DNA from: Methanorbis furvi
GTDB lineage: Archaea > Halobacteriota > Methanomicrobia > Methanomicrobiales > Methanocorpusculaceae
DNA: 64,000 nucleotides
Assembly: GCF_032714615.1 (NCBI RefSeq)
Contig: NZ_JAWDKA010000010.1
Coordinates: 23,405-87,404 of the forward strand
Direction: 5' to 3'
Numbering within the stretch: position 1 is the stretch's first letter; each line of letters opens with the position of its first letter. The position numbers were made by a program, and so were the translations under genes. This document shows positions 36,224 through 50,036 of this stretch, piece after piece. The notes below the pieces were generated by a model. That model was not told the DNA's origin. It saw only the letters and a list, made by a program, of their open reading frames with translations, and ran no database searches.

Positions 36224-37291
36224 ATGACAAAGGCGAAACTTACCTCATCACGCAAGATGGATCATCTGCGTATCTGCAGTCAGGAGAACATCGAGACAGG
36301 AACCACGCTCTTTGACGATGTGCATCTCGTGCACTGTGCCCTGCCCGAATGCGACATGGACGCGATTGATCTCTCGGTTGAGTTTCTCGGAAAACGTCTT
36401 GGCTCTCCGCTGTTTATTGCGGCAATGACCGGCGGCCATCCGGATACTGCTGAGGTAAACCGTGTTCTTGCAGCTGCCGCAGAAAAGTACTGGCTTGGTA
36501 TCGGTGTTGGTTCCCAGCGTGCGGCTCTGGAAAAGCCTGAGCTTGCCGACTCGTTTGCGATTGTCCGCGAGACCGCTCCGCATGCTTTTGTGTGCGGAAA
36601 CCTTGGTGCCGTCCAGCTTGCTGAGCATGGTGCCGAGTGGGCGGAACGCGCTGTTGAGATGATTGATGCTGATGCTCTCTGCATTCATCTGAACTTTTTG
36701 CAGGAGGTAATTCAGCCTGAGGGTGATCGCTCCGCGGTCGGGTGTCTTGAGGCAATCCGGCAGTGTTGTAAAGATGTGAAGTTTCCGGTCATCGTCAAAG
36801 AGACCGGAAACGGAATTTCCCGCGAGGTCGCGTCCCAGCTCTGGGATGCAGGCGTTGCCGCCATTGACACCGGAGGTGTCGGCGGAACCTCGTGGGCGAA
36901 GATAGAAGGAATCCGCGCTGATGAGCGCGGGGCTGCCGGTGATAAAGCACTCCGGGAACTTGGGGACTCCCTCCTTACGTGGGGAATTCCAACAGCATTG
37001 AGTGTTTTTGAGGTAGCCGGGACCAGAAAAGGACCTGTGATCGCAACCGGCGGGCTGCGCTCAGGTCTTGACATCGCAAAAGGAATAGCTCTCGGGGCAA
37101 CCCTCGGGGGCATGGCTCTTCCCCTGCTCTCTCCGGCACTGTCCGGCGAAGAGGAGATGTATGCAAGCGTTGACTCGATTCATTACCAGCTTCGTGCGGC
37201 AATGTTTCTGACCGGCTCTGCAAACATCTCCTCCCTTCAGTCCGCACGGACCTATATTACCGGAGCACTGCGGGAGATGACCCGCGAATAA
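36224..37291 (+). CDS. fni: Isopentenyl-diphosphate delta-isomerase type 2
   Basis: The 355-aa FMN- and NADPH-dependent TIM-barrel enzyme converts IPP to DMAPP. Motifs are SSRKMDHLRIC near the N-terminus, FIAAMTGGHP, GVGSQRAAL, HLNFLQEVIQPEGDR, VKETGNGIS, DTGGVGGTSWAKIE and ATGGLRSGLDIAKGIALGA (flavin phosphate). The ATG at 36224 follows the ipk stop by 7 nt; a longer frame inside ipk is rejected. Confidence 0.96.
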   Translation: MTKAKLTSSRKMDHLRICSQENIETGTTLFDDVHLVHCALPECDMDAIDLSVEFLGKRLGSPLFIAAMTGGHPDTAEVNRVLAAAAEKYWLGIGVGSQRAALEKPELADSFAIVRETAPHAFVCGNLGAVQLAEHGAEWAERAVEMIDADALCIHLNFLQEVIQPEGDRSAVGCLEAIRQCCKDVKFPVIVKETGNGISREVASQLWDAGVAAIDTGGVGGTSWAKIEGIRADERGAAGDKALRELGDSLLTWGIPTALSVFEVAGTRKGPVIATGGLRSGLDIAKGIALGATLGGMALPLLSPALSGEEEMYASVDSIHYQLRAAMFLTGSANISSLQSARTYITGALREMTRE

Positions 37292-37333
37292 TGCCGGTGT
37301 CACAATGGTCCACAATTAATTTGGAGAATATCA

Positions 37334-38677
37334 ATGGTTGACATAGAAGTCATTGCTGTTGGCGGATACAACGAGGTCGGAAGGAATATGACCGCGGTCC
37401 GCGTCGGCAAAGAGATCGTTATCTTTGATATGGGTCTGTATCTTGACCCGATATCAGGAAACAACAATGTAGAAATGGAGAACATGCACTCGCTGGATCT
37501 GATCCAGATTGGTGCAATCCCTGACGACACGGTGATGAACTCTGTCGAGGGAACGGTGAAGGCGATCGTTTGTACGCACGGCCACCTTGACCACATCGGT
37601 GCGGTTCAGAAACTTGCCCACCGTTACAACTGCCCGATCATCGCAACACCGTACACGACAGAACTGATCAAACAGCAGATTGAGGGAGAGCGCAAGTTCT
37701 CGGTGACGAACAAGACCTTCGCGCTGAAAGCCGGAGGCAAGTACACCATCTCGCAGCATCTGACGCTTGAATTCGTTCGCATTCAGCACAGTATCATCGA
37801 CTCGGCAATTGCGGTGCTTCACACGCCGGCCGGTTGTGTGGTGTATGCCAACGACTTCAAACTGGATATGACGCCGGTGATCGGCGAGGCTCCGGACCTT
37901 GCACGTCTGCGTGCGATCGGTAAAGAAGGCGTGAAGCTCCTGATCGTTGAGTCGCTGAATCTTGATGACCGCGGCTACTCTCCAAGTGAGCAGGTGGCAC
38001 GGCTTCGCGTGCGGGATGCTATCACCCGCTGCGAGGATGATAAGAACGCGATCATTGTCTCGACGTTTGCATCACAGATTGCGAGGATCAAATCCATCAC
38101 CGAGTGTGCACGCGAGATTGACCGGACCCCGATTCTCCTCGGCAGATCGATGGAGAGGTACAACGGTACTGCAGAGGTCATGAAGATGGTTGCGTTCCCG
38201 CAAGGAACCAGCATCTACGGCAACCGCAAGACCACCGACCGGATGCTTCGCCGCGTTGCAAAGGAAGGAAAGGAAAAGTTCCTTCTTGTGGTAACCGGTC
38301 ACCAGGGTGAGCCGGGCTCGATGCTTTCCCGCATGGCGATGGGCGAGACACCGTTCAAGGTTGAGAAGGGTGACAAGGTAATGTTTTCCGCAAACATTAT
38401 TCCAAACCCGGTGAACTATGCACAGCGTGCCGAGGTTGATCGTCTGCTGCTGCGGCAGGGTGCCCGCATCTTTGATGGTCTGCATGTTACGGGACACGCG
38501 TATTATCAGGAGCATTATGATCTGCTTTCGATGCTGAACCCTGAACACATTGTTCCGTCCCATGGTCCGTTTGAGATGAAGGGCGGGTATGTGACGCTCA
38601 GCCGCGAGTTCGGCTACACGCTGAACCGTGATGTTCACATTATGCAGAACGGAGACCGTCTGGTTCTTCCGAAATAA
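37334..38677 (+). CDS. rnj: Ribonuclease J (beta-CASP metallo-beta-lactamase)
   Basis: The 447-aa nuclease has the metal site THGHLDHIG (His82, His84, Asp86, His87), later HTPAGCVVYANDFKLD, and beta-CASP motifs including GHQGEPGSM and the C-terminal PSHGPFEMKGGYV. Archaeal RNase J is a 5'-3' exonuclease acting in RNA decay. It commonly sits inside the isoprenoid cluster in archaea, as here between fni and the prenyl synthase. Confidence 0.95.
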   Translation: MVDIEVIAVGGYNEVGRNMTAVRVGKEIVIFDMGLYLDPISGNNNVEMENMHSLDLIQIGAIPDDTVMNSVEGTVKAIVCTHGHLDHIGAVQKLAHRYNCPIIATPYTTELIKQQIEGERKFSVTNKTFALKAGGKYTISQHLTLEFVRIQHSIIDSAIAVLHTPAGCVVYANDFKLDMTPVIGEAPDLARLRAIGKEGVKLLIVESLNLDDRGYSPSEQVARLRVRDAITRCEDDKNAIIVSTFASQIARIKSITECAREIDRTPILLGRSMERYNGTAEVMKMVAFPQGTSIYGNRKTTDRMLRRVAKEGKEKFLLVVTGHQGEPGSMLSRMAMGETPFKVEKGDKVMFSANIIPNPVNYAQRAEVDRLLLRQGARIFDGLHVTGHAYYQEHYDLLSMLNPEHIVPSHGPFEMKGGYVTLSREFGYTLNRDVHIMQNGDRLVLPK

Positions 38678-38702
38678 CCAAAAAAATTTGAGAGTGTGTA
38701 TT

Positions 38703-39674
38703 ATGGAGTTATCTGAGTATCTGAAGTCTGTTGCTGAGAAGGTTGATCAGGAGGCGGACGAGTACAGCAAAGCGACCGACACGACGCTGCAGAAGGCATC
38801 AGCCCATCTGCTGCTCGGCGGCGGCAAACGCCTGAGACCTGCAATGGTTCTTCTTGCAGCAGACGCTGTCCGCAAGGGTGCTTCGGCAGATATTTTTTCT
38901 GCTGCTCTTGCTCTTGAGTGGACCCACACGTTCACGCTGGTTCATGATGATATTATGGACGGCGACTCGCTGCGCCGCGGAAGACCGACGGTTCATGTGG
39001 TGTGGAACGAGGCAACCGCAATTCTTGCAGGCGATGTTTTGTATGCAAGGGCGTTTGAGTATCTGTGTTCGGTGAAGAATGCAAGTGCTGAGTCGAAGGT
39101 GAAGGCTGTTCAGATGCTGTCTCATGCATGTTATGAGATCTGTGAAGGCCAGGAGGAGGATGTTTCCTTTGAGACTAGGAATGATGTTCGAGCATCTGAG
39201 TATCTTGAGATGGTTCGAAAGAAGACGGGTGTGTTGTATGCGGCTGCTGCCGGTATCGGTGCGGCTCTTGCAGGAGGAGATGCCAAGCAGATTGCGGCAT
39301 TCTATACGCTTGGTCAGAACACAGGCATTGCATTCCAGATTCAGGATGATATCATTGATCTGATGACGCCGCCTGAGATTTCTGGTAAGGATCAGGCATC
39401 TGATCTTCGTGAGAACAAGCAGACGCTTCTGGCAATCACGGCACGCGAGATGGGTGTTGATCTGTCAAAGTACCACAAGGATCATCTTACAAAGGAGGAG
39501 ATTGCCGAGGCAATTGCCCTTCTTGAGATGTCAGGTGTGCTTGGCAAGGTCCGCGGTATTTCCGAGAAGATGATCGCTGATTCGAAGGCTGGTCTTGCAA
39601 GTGTTGTGCCTGCATCCGAGGAGCGGGATCTGATCTTTGAGATGGTGGACTTCTTTATTACGAGAGGATACTAA
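38703..39674 (+). CDS. idsA: Bifunctional short-chain prenyl diphosphate synthase (GGPP type)
   Basis: The 323-aa trans-prenyltransferase has the first Asp-rich motif at 82-86 (HDDIMDGDSLRRGRPT) and the second in FQIQDDIIDLM, plus GGGKRLRP. It builds farnesyl and geranylgeranyl diphosphate for archaeol lipids, using IPP and DMAPP supplied by the upstream genes. The chosen ATG removes an upstream extension that overlaps rnj. A long palindrome lies 9 nt after the stop. Confidence 0.94.
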   Translation: MELSEYLKSVAEKVDQEADEYSKATDTTLQKASAHLLLGGGKRLRPAMVLLAADAVRKGASADIFSAALALEWTHTFTLVHDDIMDGDSLRRGRPTVHVVWNEATAILAGDVLYARAFEYLCSVKNASAESKVKAVQMLSHACYEICEGQEEDVSFETRNDVRASEYLEMVRKKTGVLYAAAAGIGAALAGGDAKQIAAFYTLGQNTGIAFQIQDDIIDLMTPPEISGKDQASDLRENKQTLLAITAREMGVDLSKYHKDHLTKEEIAEAIALLEMSGVLGKVRGISEKMIADSKAGLASVVPASEERDLIFEMVDFFITRGY

Positions 39675-39683
39675 CCGACCCGC

Positions 39684-39741
39684 TAAAATCGTAATGTGAG
39701 TGTCTGAACGCCTACGGCGTTCAGACACTCACACGATTTTA
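39684..39741. repeat. 58-nt near-perfect palindrome after idsA
   Basis: TAAAATCGT + GTGAGTGTCTGAACGCC, loop TAC, then the exact reverse complements of both arms; only an AAT bulge on the left side breaks a 26-bp stem. It is a likely terminator or RNA-processing hairpin of the isoprenoid operon. Confidence 0.8.
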
Positions 39742-39840
39742 CCGGCGCGCATCCCTCGCTTCGCTCGGTCAGGGTGAGTGGTGAGTGGATTTTTTTCTAA
39801 TCATGTTCACTCACCATTGATTCACTTACTTTTTTCATAA

Positions 39841-40009
39841 TAGGAGTTACGCGGTGACGAATATTTCGAAACGCGAATAGCGCGAATAAAAAAATTTGTG
39901 CTTCTATCTAAAATATGATATTTAATACTTTCCTAAAAATCGCCATTGGCGATTTTTTTATTCGCGCTATTCGCGTTTCGAAATATTTACCACCGCCTAA
40001 CGCCTCAAA
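39841..40009. repeat. Nested inverted repeat, family B, copy 2
   Basis: Arms pair perfectly for 36 nt (about 39864-39899 with 39952-39987) around ACGCGAATAGCGCGAATA and continue with mismatches through GGAGTTACGCGGTG / CACCGCCTAACGCC. The centre repeats the AAAATCGCCA-T-TGGCGATTTT hairpin of copy 1 (20522-20647). The GGAGTTACGCGGTG end also occurs at 60611-60624. Confidence 0.85.
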
Positions 40010-40059
40010 CATGGCAATACACAAAGCTCTTTTTATCACCAGATCCCTAATTATCATCA

Positions 40060-40890
40060 ATGAAATCAGCTCTCTCATCACCCCTGACAATCATCTGCGA
40101 CAAAGACGCCTGCACATCCTGCGGCCTCTGCTCAACCATATGCACCACACGAAAAATTACCGGTGAAAAAGGAAAAAATCCTGACATCAATAATGCAGGT
40201 CCCTGCATCTCCTGCGGCCACTGCATCGCAGTCTGCCCGGCAAACGCACTCTCAACAACCAGCAGTGACTTCACCTCACCGGAAAACATCAAAGCATATC
40301 ACTCAGGGGTTGACGCAGACCTCCTTGCCCAGTACCTCAAAAGCCGCCGCTCGATCAGAATATGGAAGGACACGCCGGTAGCAAAAGAGGATATCGACCG
40401 CCTCCTCGACATCGCCGCATACGCTCCATCTGCTGCGAACATCCATCCGGTCAAATGGGCAGTGACCGCCGACCCGAAAAAAGTACAGGAGTTCACCAAA
40501 GCCTCGGTCGCATACCTCAAAACCCTTCCCGCAGATCATCCCGCAGCAGGAGTCGCACAAATGCTTATCGCCGGAGCTGATGCCGGAGGCGACCCGATCT
40601 GCCGGAATGCTCCCGCACTCTTGATCGCAGCATCTGAATCAGGTCAGGACTTTGGACTCATCGACAGCATCATCGCCCTCTCCTACATCGACATCTTTGC
40701 CCCGAGTCTGAAAATCGGTACCTGCTGGGTAGGCTATGTCATGGCAATGCTCAACCTCAAGCCAGACCTTGGAAAAATTCTCGGCATCCCGGACAACTGG
40801 ACACCGCAGTACGCCATGCTTATCGGATATCAGGGCGTGGCATTCTCACAGATTCCGCCAAGAGAAACTCCTGAGATCATCTGGAACTAA
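40060..40890 (+). CDS. Ferredoxin-domain nitroreductase family protein
   Basis: The 276-aa protein joins an N-terminal two-cluster ferredoxin domain (C18, C21, C24, C28 and C49, C52, C55, C59) to an FMN nitroreductase fold (RRSIRIWKDTPVAKEDIDRLLDIAAYAPSAANIHPVKW). Such fusions are common in anaerobic archaea and clostridia and probably move electrons from ferredoxin-type clusters to FMN. The substrate is unknown. The gene stands alone after the family B repeat, with no clear ribosome-binding site before the ATG. Confidence 0.9.
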   Translation: MKSALSSPLTIICDKDACTSCGLCSTICTTRKITGEKGKNPDINNAGPCISCGHCIAVCPANALSTTSSDFTSPENIKAYHSGVDADLLAQYLKSRRSIRIWKDTPVAKEDIDRLLDIAAYAPSAANIHPVKWAVTADPKKVQEFTKASVAYLKTLPADHPAAGVAQMLIAGADAGGDPICRNAPALLIAASESGQDFGLIDSIIALSYIDIFAPSLKIGTCWVGYVMAMLNLKPDLGKILGIPDNWTPQYAMLIGYQGVAFSQIPPRETPEIIWN

Positions 40891-40948
40891 AACCAATTTT
40901 GCCCATAAATTCGTTTATTGGCAAACACTGTTCGGTACTGTTCATTGC

Positions 40949-41104
40949 TCCGCCCACGGAAAACACGGACCACACGGATATTTCACAGAAAAATATCACG
41001 GAGCAGACGAGAACATCACGGAAATGAATTGTTTTCGGATTCTGTGGTGTTCACGTCTGCTCCGTGATGTTTTTATTTCTGTGTTTTCCGTTTTTCCGTG
41101 GGAG
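40949..41104. repeat. Long inverted repeat, family A, copy 3
   Basis: The left arm (CGCCCACGGAAAACAC ... ATCACGGAGCAGACGAGAAC) and right arm (GTTCACGTCTGCTCCGTGAT ... TTTTTCCGTGGGAGG) are inverted over about 60 nt with few mismatches. It lies in the 285-nt gap between the nitroreductase gene and the end of gyrA. Confidence 0.85.
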
Positions 41105-41175
41105 GGAGAGGTTAATGGACAACACCACTAAAACCACAAAAAAACTTTTTTTTTCAAAAAAATCAGAGGAGAAGA

Positions 41176-45670
<4,495 letters not shown>

Positions 45671-45883
45671 TTACACATCGCGGGTGTGCGATGCGACAAT
45701 GAAATTTGTGGGTGTTTTTCCCAATCTGCGTCTGTTGGAAGGGCAGAGCGGGAAAAATTATAATTCCTTATTATATTAGTGCGGATAGCATATTAAGTAA
45801 GTGACATGCCCATGGGTTTTTGTCAGAATAACCGGGTGAATTTCGTATAGGGGGATTCTGTCTGGAGCAAACATAAAAAAAGA

Positions 45884-48142
45884 TCATAGGGATGGGGACG
45901 TGTGTCCTACGTCCGCCGTCGTTTTTTCGGAATTTTTTAGGATAAGCGACACCAGTGCCGGAACCGCAACAAGTGCGCCGAACAGGGTGAATGCCATCGC
46001 AAGAACCGTCACCAGACCGAAATCCTGAATGAGCGGGAAATTTGCAAACAGCAATGCCGAGAAACCACACATTGTCGCGCAGCCGGAAACGGTGATTGCC
46101 GTCCCGATTTTACTGGTTCCATGTTCCACCGCAGTTTCAGTATCACAGACTTCCATCTCCTCATAAATTCTCTCCACCATCATAATGCAGTACTCGGCGG
46201 CAACACCTATCGTCATCGCCCCCATTGTTGCTGTCAGAACCGTATACTCGATGTCGAAGAGGTACATTGCAGCCCCATTCCAGCCAATGATCAATATTAT
46301 CGGAATGATCGGACAGAGAGCTTTCCTCCAGCTGCGGTACAACAATGCCAGAAACACGAAGATCAGGACAAATGCAAGTAATGTCATCTGAGATTTGCCA
46401 CCCATGATATCATCCATGGTATTCACATATGTGTATGGCGTTCCCGTAACAAGTGCCTCAACCCCTATCGGAGGCGGATAAAAATTGATGTCTGCAGTAA
46501 CCGACTCCAATAATGAGCGCTGTTGAGGTTCTGAGAGCGAAACCATCCCGAACCGGATCACTGCCTGAGAATTGTCAAGCAGATAGGAAGACACAGCTGC
46601 ATCCTCCATTGAGTCAAGAATTCTATCAACTTCTGTCTGGGTAGTCGGCAGAACACCATTGTTTGCATGAACGATAACCGTTGCAATACTGGACACAGAA
46701 GTAAACCGTGTATCATAGAGCGCAAGCTCATGGTTTCCCCAGTCATACATCCACTCTATGGTCTCGGGACTTGTCAGCGAATCACCCTGCACGTACACAG
46801 GAAAACCTCCGGTATCGCCCATAGCACGTGACATCATGTTGAGATTCACAATTGCTGGCATATCATTAGGCAGATATGACTTCGTATCCGTTTGAATTGG
46901 GACTTCCTCATCCAGAAACAGACCGGTCACACCAACAATACAAAGAATCAAAAGAATTGGTACTGCATACTTTGCAATTTTTACGGCCATTTTTCCCAGA
47001 AAAGCATTGTATCTTTCAGAGAACGTCGTGGTTGACGAACTATATGACGATGGTGTGTGTGGTTTTGGCGTGTAGTTCGTAATCAGTGCATAAAGTGGGA
47101 TTATCAGCAGCGCTGAGAGGTAACAGCAGGCAATACCAATCATTGCCACATATCCAAACTGACGAATTGATTCCATTCGGGAAACCTGCATCGCAAGGAA
47201 TCCTATAGCACTTGCACACATCGCAAAAAATACTGCAGAACCGGTTTTGGTAATTGTGAGTTTTATTGCTGTCGGCAGAGGGTGGACCCGAACCTCATCA
47301 TCAAGCCTTGAATGGAACTGAATACCATAATCAACACCGATACCAAGTAAAATCGGCAGTGCACCAATTGTCACCATCGACATGGGGAGGCCTACCAGAC
47401 CCATTACGCCAAATGTCAGAAGGAGACCAATAGAGACACAGATTACTGGAAGAAGCGGATTACGCACATGATTGAACAAAACCCGGCAGGCAATAATCAT
47501 CAGAATGATTGCCGCAACTAGCAGCGTGATCATATCAGCTCCGATACTCTTACTCATATCCCTCATCATCGCTGAGTTTCCCGTAAATGTCAGAGTAACA
47601 CCAGGCGGAATATCAGCAATCGACAGACTGCTCTCTAAATTCATCAAAAGGCTCTGTACCTTATCACTCGAAAGCCCCGAATCAACAGATATCACTATGA
47701 GAGTCAGTTCACCATTCGGCATAAGGGACGTGAGAGTGTCGGTGGGTAGAGATGCGACGATACTGTTTACACTTGCCTGATTGACAGGAATAAGTCCGCC
47801 GTTTGCAGCAGCAATAATGTCATACAGCCCTACGACTGTATTCACCCCGTCATAGCTCTCCCATTGCCGTTCCAGCGCATATATTCGTTCGACAATATTC
47901 GTATCGGTAACAGAATCTGCCTGTACCATCAGGATAATCGAATCAGATGAAAAATGCCGGTCATAACTGTCAGAAACATAGGATGCATGGCTGCTAAAAT
48001 CAGAAGAGTTGATTCCCTCTGCCTCCATACTAATACCCATTGCCCCAATTATCGCAAAAGCTAAAATAATTATCAGAAAACAACCGACTAAGAATGGTTT
48101 TCGTGCCAAAAATTCATTAATTGTTTCAAATGGACGTAACAA
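45884..48142 (-). CDS. RND/MMPL-family exporter (HAE3-like)
   Basis: The 752-aa membrane protein has the duplicated RND layout: one helix, a large extracellular loop (residues ~45-200), five to six helices, then the same again. LPILLGIGVDYGIQFHSRLDDE and the second-half TMGAMTIGVAAEYCIMMVERIYEE carry the conserved Gly/Asp/Glu residues of helix 4. The start is TTG at 48142, with GAGGTG 10 nt upstream. Archaeal members are thought to move hydrophobic compounds or lipids; the substrate is unknown. It is monocistronic between gyrB and a regulator-like gene. Confidence 0.88.
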   Translation of the reverse strand: MLRPFETINEFLARKPFLVGCFLIIILAFAIIGAMGISMEAEGINSSDFSSHASYVSDSYDRHFSSDSIILMVQADSVTDTNIVERIYALERQWESYDGVNTVVGLYDIIAAANGGLIPVNQASVNSIVASLPTDTLTSLMPNGELTLIVISVDSGLSSDKVQSLLMNLESSLSIADIPPGVTLTFTGNSAMMRDMSKSIGADMITLLVAAIILMIIACRVLFNHVRNPLLPVICVSIGLLLTFGVMGLVGLPMSMVTIGALPILLGIGVDYGIQFHSRLDDEVRVHPLPTAIKLTITKTGSAVFFAMCASAIGFLAMQVSRMESIRQFGYVAMIGIACCYLSALLIIPLYALITNYTPKPHTPSSYSSSTTTFSERYNAFLGKMAVKIAKYAVPILLILCIVGVTGLFLDEEVPIQTDTKSYLPNDMPAIVNLNMMSRAMGDTGGFPVYVQGDSLTSPETIEWMYDWGNHELALYDTRFTSVSSIATVIVHANNGVLPTTQTEVDRILDSMEDAAVSSYLLDNSQAVIRFGMVSLSEPQQRSLLESVTADINFYPPPIGVEALVTGTPYTYVNTMDDIMGGKSQMTLLAFVLIFVFLALLYRSWRKALCPIIPIILIIGWNGAAMYLFDIEYTVLTATMGAMTIGVAAEYCIMMVERIYEEMEVCDTETAVEHGTSKIGTAITVSGCATMCGFSALLFANFPLIQDFGLVTVLAMAFTLFGALVAVPALVSLILKNSEKTTADVGHTSPSL

Positions 48143-48221
48143 AGGATTGATTCACCTCAATATGGAATTATGTTCTTATCCCCCCTCAGATGACGAGGGA
48201 GATACAAAATATAGGTAAGAA

Positions 48222-48488
48222 TTATCTACCTCGAAGAGTTATTTTCCAAGAGACAGATTTTGAACATCCCCATTGTATAATTTCAAAATCAGTGGATGTT
48301 TTTGCAAGATACCACAGATAATAACCGACTTCATGCGAGGTAAGGTGAAGATCAGCAGCAATCTCTTTTGCCCGGAAATATCGACAACCCAAAGCTGCAC
48401 GATGAATCAGATGTTCACTGATCTTTGCAGCGGTGAGAAAATTATCGACGGGAGCAGGGGTTGGGGACGAACAAAGTGTATCTGTCAT
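48222..48488 (-). CDS. Small winged-helix-like protein (88 aa), DUF7123-like
   Basis: The C-terminal part YFRAKEIAADLHLTSHEVGYYLWYLAKTS reads as a helix-turn-helix and resembles small archaeal DUF7123-type regulators, followed by a short basic beta-hairpin ending. The ATG at 48488 is preferred; an extension to 48545 would be encoded across a perfect inverted repeat (48520-48542). It lies just upstream of the RND exporter on the same strand with an 80-nt gap, so it could regulate that gene (inference). Confidence 0.6.
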   Translation of the reverse strand: MTDTLCSSPTPAPVDNFLTAAKISEHLIHRAALGCRYFRAKEIAADLHLTSHEVGYYLWYLAKTSTDFEIIQWGCSKSVSWKITLRGR

Positions 48489-48519
48489 GGGATGTGTGTG
48501 ATATTTAGAGACAGAGAGA

Positions 48520-48542
48520 ACAACGCAAAAAAATTGCGTTGT
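48520..48542. promoter_or_regulatory. Perfect inverted repeat upstream of the small regulator
   Basis: ACAACGCAA-AAAAA-TTGCGTTGT has 9-nt perfect arms and lies 32 nt upstream of the ATG at 48488, at core promoter distance, so it is a candidate operator. Confidence 0.5.
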
Positions 48543-48814
48543 CAAATTCTCAACTGTAGTCTATGAGAACCGTCCCGGCAGGGCATTTTGGCAGGACGCT
48601 GATTATGTCTGTGTTGGATGAATTGTCTGTTGCAGCAAGTTCTGAAATCTGTGAAACTACCTCCGATATCCTGAAGGGGACGTCAGGACGTCATCTACAT
48701 ATTCCACACTGGCAAATATAGGAATGGTGTGACCTCTGAAGGTAACAGCCATGAAAAATTGTAAAAAAAAACGAAAACACTCTTAAAGTATCATGAGAAA
48801 ACATCATCATACAT

Positions 48815-49600
48815 ATGGATGATTTTCTGGAGAAGATGCGGCGCATCGGTATGAGTGAGAACGAAGCGAAAGTGTATCAGGTACTGTTCCGGTTGAAAAC
48901 TGCAACGCCCAGAGAAGTACATGAACTCAGCGGAGTTCCCCGTAACAAGACATATGAATGCCTCGCTGCCTTAGAAGAACGGGGATTTCTCAAGGTATCT
49001 CCCACAACACCGATCCGCTACTATTTTCATGACATCATCAAAACATTTGATCGCCTCAAAAAAGATACCCAGCTTGCCCTTGAAGATGCCGCCGCATATC
49101 TTCTGACACTGGATAGTGATCATCTGCAGCGGGAAAAAATGATGATGCAGGCATATGAACTCAATTCAGAATGGGCCATTGAAAACCGCCTCAATATGAT
49201 TTTTCGACAGACAAATACAGAGCTGATCATTCTTTGTCAGGATGCATCATCACTCAAAAAGTACATCCCTGACCTTCGGTTGTTTGCAAGAACAATGCAA
49301 AAAGAGCGAAAGATTGCTCTCTACGTGGTTTTCCTCAAAGAAAAAGATGCAGCAGACGTTCCCATTCGCTGCTATGTCCCCAAAAAAATGCTGAATGAGA
49401 TGCTCGTATCTCAAAAAGAATCATCAGGTCTTGAGATCACGCCAAAAATCATGGTAATGGCCGACAGAACGGAGTCATTGGCCATAGCAGATCATGCAGA
49501 AAAAGAGTTAGGCATCTATTTCTTTGGAAGGATGCAGGAAAGAGTGTTGAGTAAATTCATCTTGGATAATATTCGATCTCTTTCTGAGAGCGATGAGTAA
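48815..49600 (+). CDS. TrmB-family transcription regulator
   Basis: The 261-aa protein starts with a TrmB-type winged helix (MRRIGMSENEAKVYQVLFRLKTATPREVHELSGVPRNKTYECLAALEERGFL) and continues with a helical linker and an alpha/beta domain. The length is close to short TrmB-like proteins lacking the full sugar-binding domain. CTTAAAGTAT about 28 nt before the ATG fits a leaderless transcript. The effector is unknown; no transport or sugar operon is adjacent. Confidence 0.88.
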   Translation: MDDFLEKMRRIGMSENEAKVYQVLFRLKTATPREVHELSGVPRNKTYECLAALEERGFLKVSPTTPIRYYFHDIIKTFDRLKKDTQLALEDAAAYLLTLDSDHLQREKMMMQAYELNSEWAIENRLNMIFRQTNTELIILCQDASSLKKYIPDLRLFARTMQKERKIALYVVFLKEKDAADVPIRCYVPKKMLNEMLVSQKESSGLEITPKIMVMADRTESLAIADHAEKELGIYFFGRMQERVLSKFILDNIRSLSESDE

Positions 49601-49619
49601 AAAAATTTCAAAAAAAAAA

Positions 49620-50006
49620 TTATTTTTTCTGTCTTCGTTTTTTCTTTGACATCGACGGAAGATCCAGCATATACTTGCCTTCATCAACACCGATGATAAT
49701 ATCCTGCGACTCTGCCAGCCGTTCAAGGTTCAGCTCGTACTTTCCTTTGCTAACGATGCGGACACTTTCCACTCTCTCTAAAATATCGGTGGGGCGGGAT
49801 GCAGGGCCCTGACTTTTTACCTCGAGGACCTCCTGCCTGGTCTCCTGCGCAATGTCGGTGATACTCTTCTCTTCCAGCACATCCGCATTGCGTACGCGGT
49901 CACTCACGTAGAGGAACTTTTTTCCGCCGCAACTGGGACAACCGCGGAGAATCTCCACCGAACCATCGCGGAACTCGCGACCGCACTGGGTACATTTGTG
50001 TGGCAT
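49620..50006 (-). CDS. OapC/ArvC-like zinc ribbon protein
   Basis: The 128-aa protein begins with a zinc ribbon (CTQCGREF...CPSCGGKKF, four Cys) and ends in a very basic tail (KKKRRQKK). Its neighbours are a DUF2073 protein and an Era-like GTPase on the same strand, the same trio as oapABC/arvABC of haloarchaea, where the GTPase has been linked to extracellular vesicle formation. The assignment rests on the shared order and domain types. Confidence 0.8.
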   Translation of the reverse strand: MPHKCTQCGREFRDGSVEILRGCPSCGGKKFLYVSDRVRNADVLEEKSITDIAQETRQEVLEVKSQGPASRPTDILERVESVRIVSKGKYELNLERLAESQDIIIGVDEGKYMLDLPSMSKKKRRQKK

Positions 50007-50036
50007 GACTGTTTACGAACCGTTTTGTAATGGTGT

